This document shows, one piece after another, positions 63,292-64,000 of a stretch of 64,000 nucleotides of DNA. Source of the stretch: Desulfotruncus arcticus DSM 17038 (GTDB taxonomy: Bacteria > Bacillota > Desulfotomaculia > Desulfotomaculales > Desulfallaceae). The notes beneath the pieces were generated by a model, which worked only from the letters and a program-made list of their open reading frames with translations, ran no database searches and had not been told where the DNA came from. Position 1 is the stretch's first letter. Each line of letters starts with the position of its first letter. The position numbers were made by a program, and so were the translations under genes. The stretch lies in NCBI RefSeq assembly GCF_900113335.1, contig NZ_FOOX01000003.1:310001-374000 (forward strand), in the 5' to 3' direction.

Positions 63292-63373
63292 CCTAAAACG
63301 AACGTTTTGGCGGCTGGCTAATAGTGGTTGGTGGTAACCACAAACCATCTACCGTCAAAATGTTCGTTTTAGG
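63292..63373. repeat. compound inverted repeat between mop and the following gene
   Basis: Arms of 22 bases (63292-63313 and 63352-63373, beginning CCTAAAACGAAC) pair at 20 positions. Inside, GGTT-GTGG and CCAC-AACC form a smaller hairpin (63325-63347). No T run follows, so it is probably an RNA structure or processing site that sets the ratio of the two genes. Confidence 0.7.
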
Positions 63374-63413
63374 TTACTTTTGTTTTATCAAACATAGAAA
63401 TGGGTGGGGTAAT

Positions 63414-64000
63414 ATGGATCATCGACGAATAGTTGAATTTGAAGAAAAATGTACCCAGGAGCACCCCCCGGCCTGTTCTACGGCCTGTCCCGTTCATGTG
63501 GACGTTAGAAGTTTCGTGGCGGCAATGCAGGCCGGTAAGTTTAACGATGCCTTCAATATTTACAGGAAAAACGTTCCCTTCCCCGGAATCATCGGCCGTA
63601 TCTGCGACCATCCCTGCCAGGCCGCCTGCAAACGGGGTGAGGCGGGGGACGCCATCTCCATCGCCGCCCTGGAGCAATCCTGTGTGCGGCTGAGTTCCTC
63701 CCCGCCAGTCCCGCTTACCGCCCCGCCTAAAAAAGACCGGCGGGTGGCCGTGGTCGGCGGGGGGCTGAGTGGCTTGACGGCAGCCTTTAGCCTGGCCGGG
63801 AAAGGTTATCCCGTGGTTGTTTTCGAGGCCACAGATCGCCTGGGAGGCAGCCTTTGGGAAATATCGGAGGAGGTTTTGCCGAGGGAAATTATCGCGGCGG
63901 AAACCGCTGTGCTGAATGACCTGGACGTGGAAATCAGGTTTAACACCGCTGTGGGGCAGGCGCTTTCCCTTCCGGATTTATGCCGGGAATTTGCCGCCGT
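63414..64000 (+). CDS. GltD-like NAD(P)H oxidoreductase, Fe-S/FAD (truncated by window end)
   Basis: The first 195 residues are seen; the gene runs off the window. An N-terminal Fe-S domain CSTACPVHVDVRSFVAAMQAGKFNDAFNIYRKNVPFPGIIGRICDHPCQAACKR is that of the small glutamate-synthase subunit family. It is followed by the FAD-binding VAVVGGGLSGLTAAFSLAGKGYPVVVFEA. Such proteins pass electrons between NAD(P)H and Fe-S partners. Directly after mop, it is likely to link the aldehyde oxidoreductase to NAD(P) or ferredoxin. GGGTGGGG serves as ribosome site. Confidence 0.87.
   Translation, partial: MDHRRIVEFEEKCTQEHPPACSTACPVHVDVRSFVAAMQAGKFNDAFNIYRKNVPFPGIIGRICDHPCQAACKRGEAGDAISIAALEQSCVRLSSSPPVPLTAPPKKDRRVAVVGGGLSGLTAAFSLAGKGYPVVVFEATDRLGGSLWEISEEVLPREIIAAETAVLNDLDVEIRFNTAVGQALSLPDLCREFAA

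Overview
The window looks like chromosome of a low-to-mid-GC, Gram-positive, strictly anaerobic spore-former, most like the Desulfotomaculum/Pelotomaculum group of Peptococcaceae. The evidence is a division-to-sporulation block (ftsQ, two DUF881 genes, sbp, ftsA, ftsZ, spoIIGA, sigE, sigG, ylmC, nrdR), an oxygen-sensitive class III ribonucleotide reductase, a selenocysteine formate dehydrogenase, and a molybdenum aldehyde oxidoreductase very like the Desulfovibrio gigas Mop enzyme. No rRNA, tRNA, CRISPR array or intact insertion sequence was found.

Layout. 1-5.7 kb: an ABC ATPase, a small gene with an in-frame TGA that reads as a candidate thioredoxin-fold selenoprotein, and sbcDC. 5.9-12.9 kb: a PAS histidine kinase, a DUF3006 protein, a saccharopine-dehydrogenase-like enzyme with a promoter, operator-like palindrome and attenuator-like leader, then potABCD. 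13.2-24.5 kb: the division and sporulation block, ending in nrdR and nrdD. 24.6-34.8 kb: accessory genes, namely a LysE exporter, a corA remnant, a MarR regulator with an ArsA/HSP20 ATPase and matching CG-centred palindromes, three small SRPBCC or NTF2-like proteins, and a compact exosortase K/MSEP-CTERM locus. 35-39.2 kb: a chemoreceptor, a MalY-type PLP enzyme and two small helical, coat-like proteins.

39.2-64 kb is the most interesting part: a molybdenum/tungsten-cofactor redox island. It carries five copies of a molybdenum/tungsten cofactor riboswitch, each followed by an intrinsic terminator. They precede fdhD, the fdhA operon, an NAD-type aldehyde dehydrogenase, a sigma-54 activator region, and the aldehyde oxidoreductase operon. 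The fdhA operon continues through two molybdopterin-handling genes into a second molybdenum hydroxylase, a DsrC/TusE-like sulfur carrier and an EF2568-type cysteine desulfurase. That order suggests a dedicated sulfur (or selenium) delivery line for the hydroxylase. A sigma-54 (-24/-12) promoter precedes an iron alcohol dehydrogenase next to the sigma-54 activator. About 0.5 kb carrying one riboswitch is directly duplicated around a degenerate aldehyde dehydrogenase fragment and broken transposases, which shows how the island was rearranged.

Four copies of a 125-bp element with two hairpins lie between genes. One copy has a different first hairpin of the same shape, and another sits inside the fdhA riboswitch leader. 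All calls come from reading the sequence alone; no database search was run.
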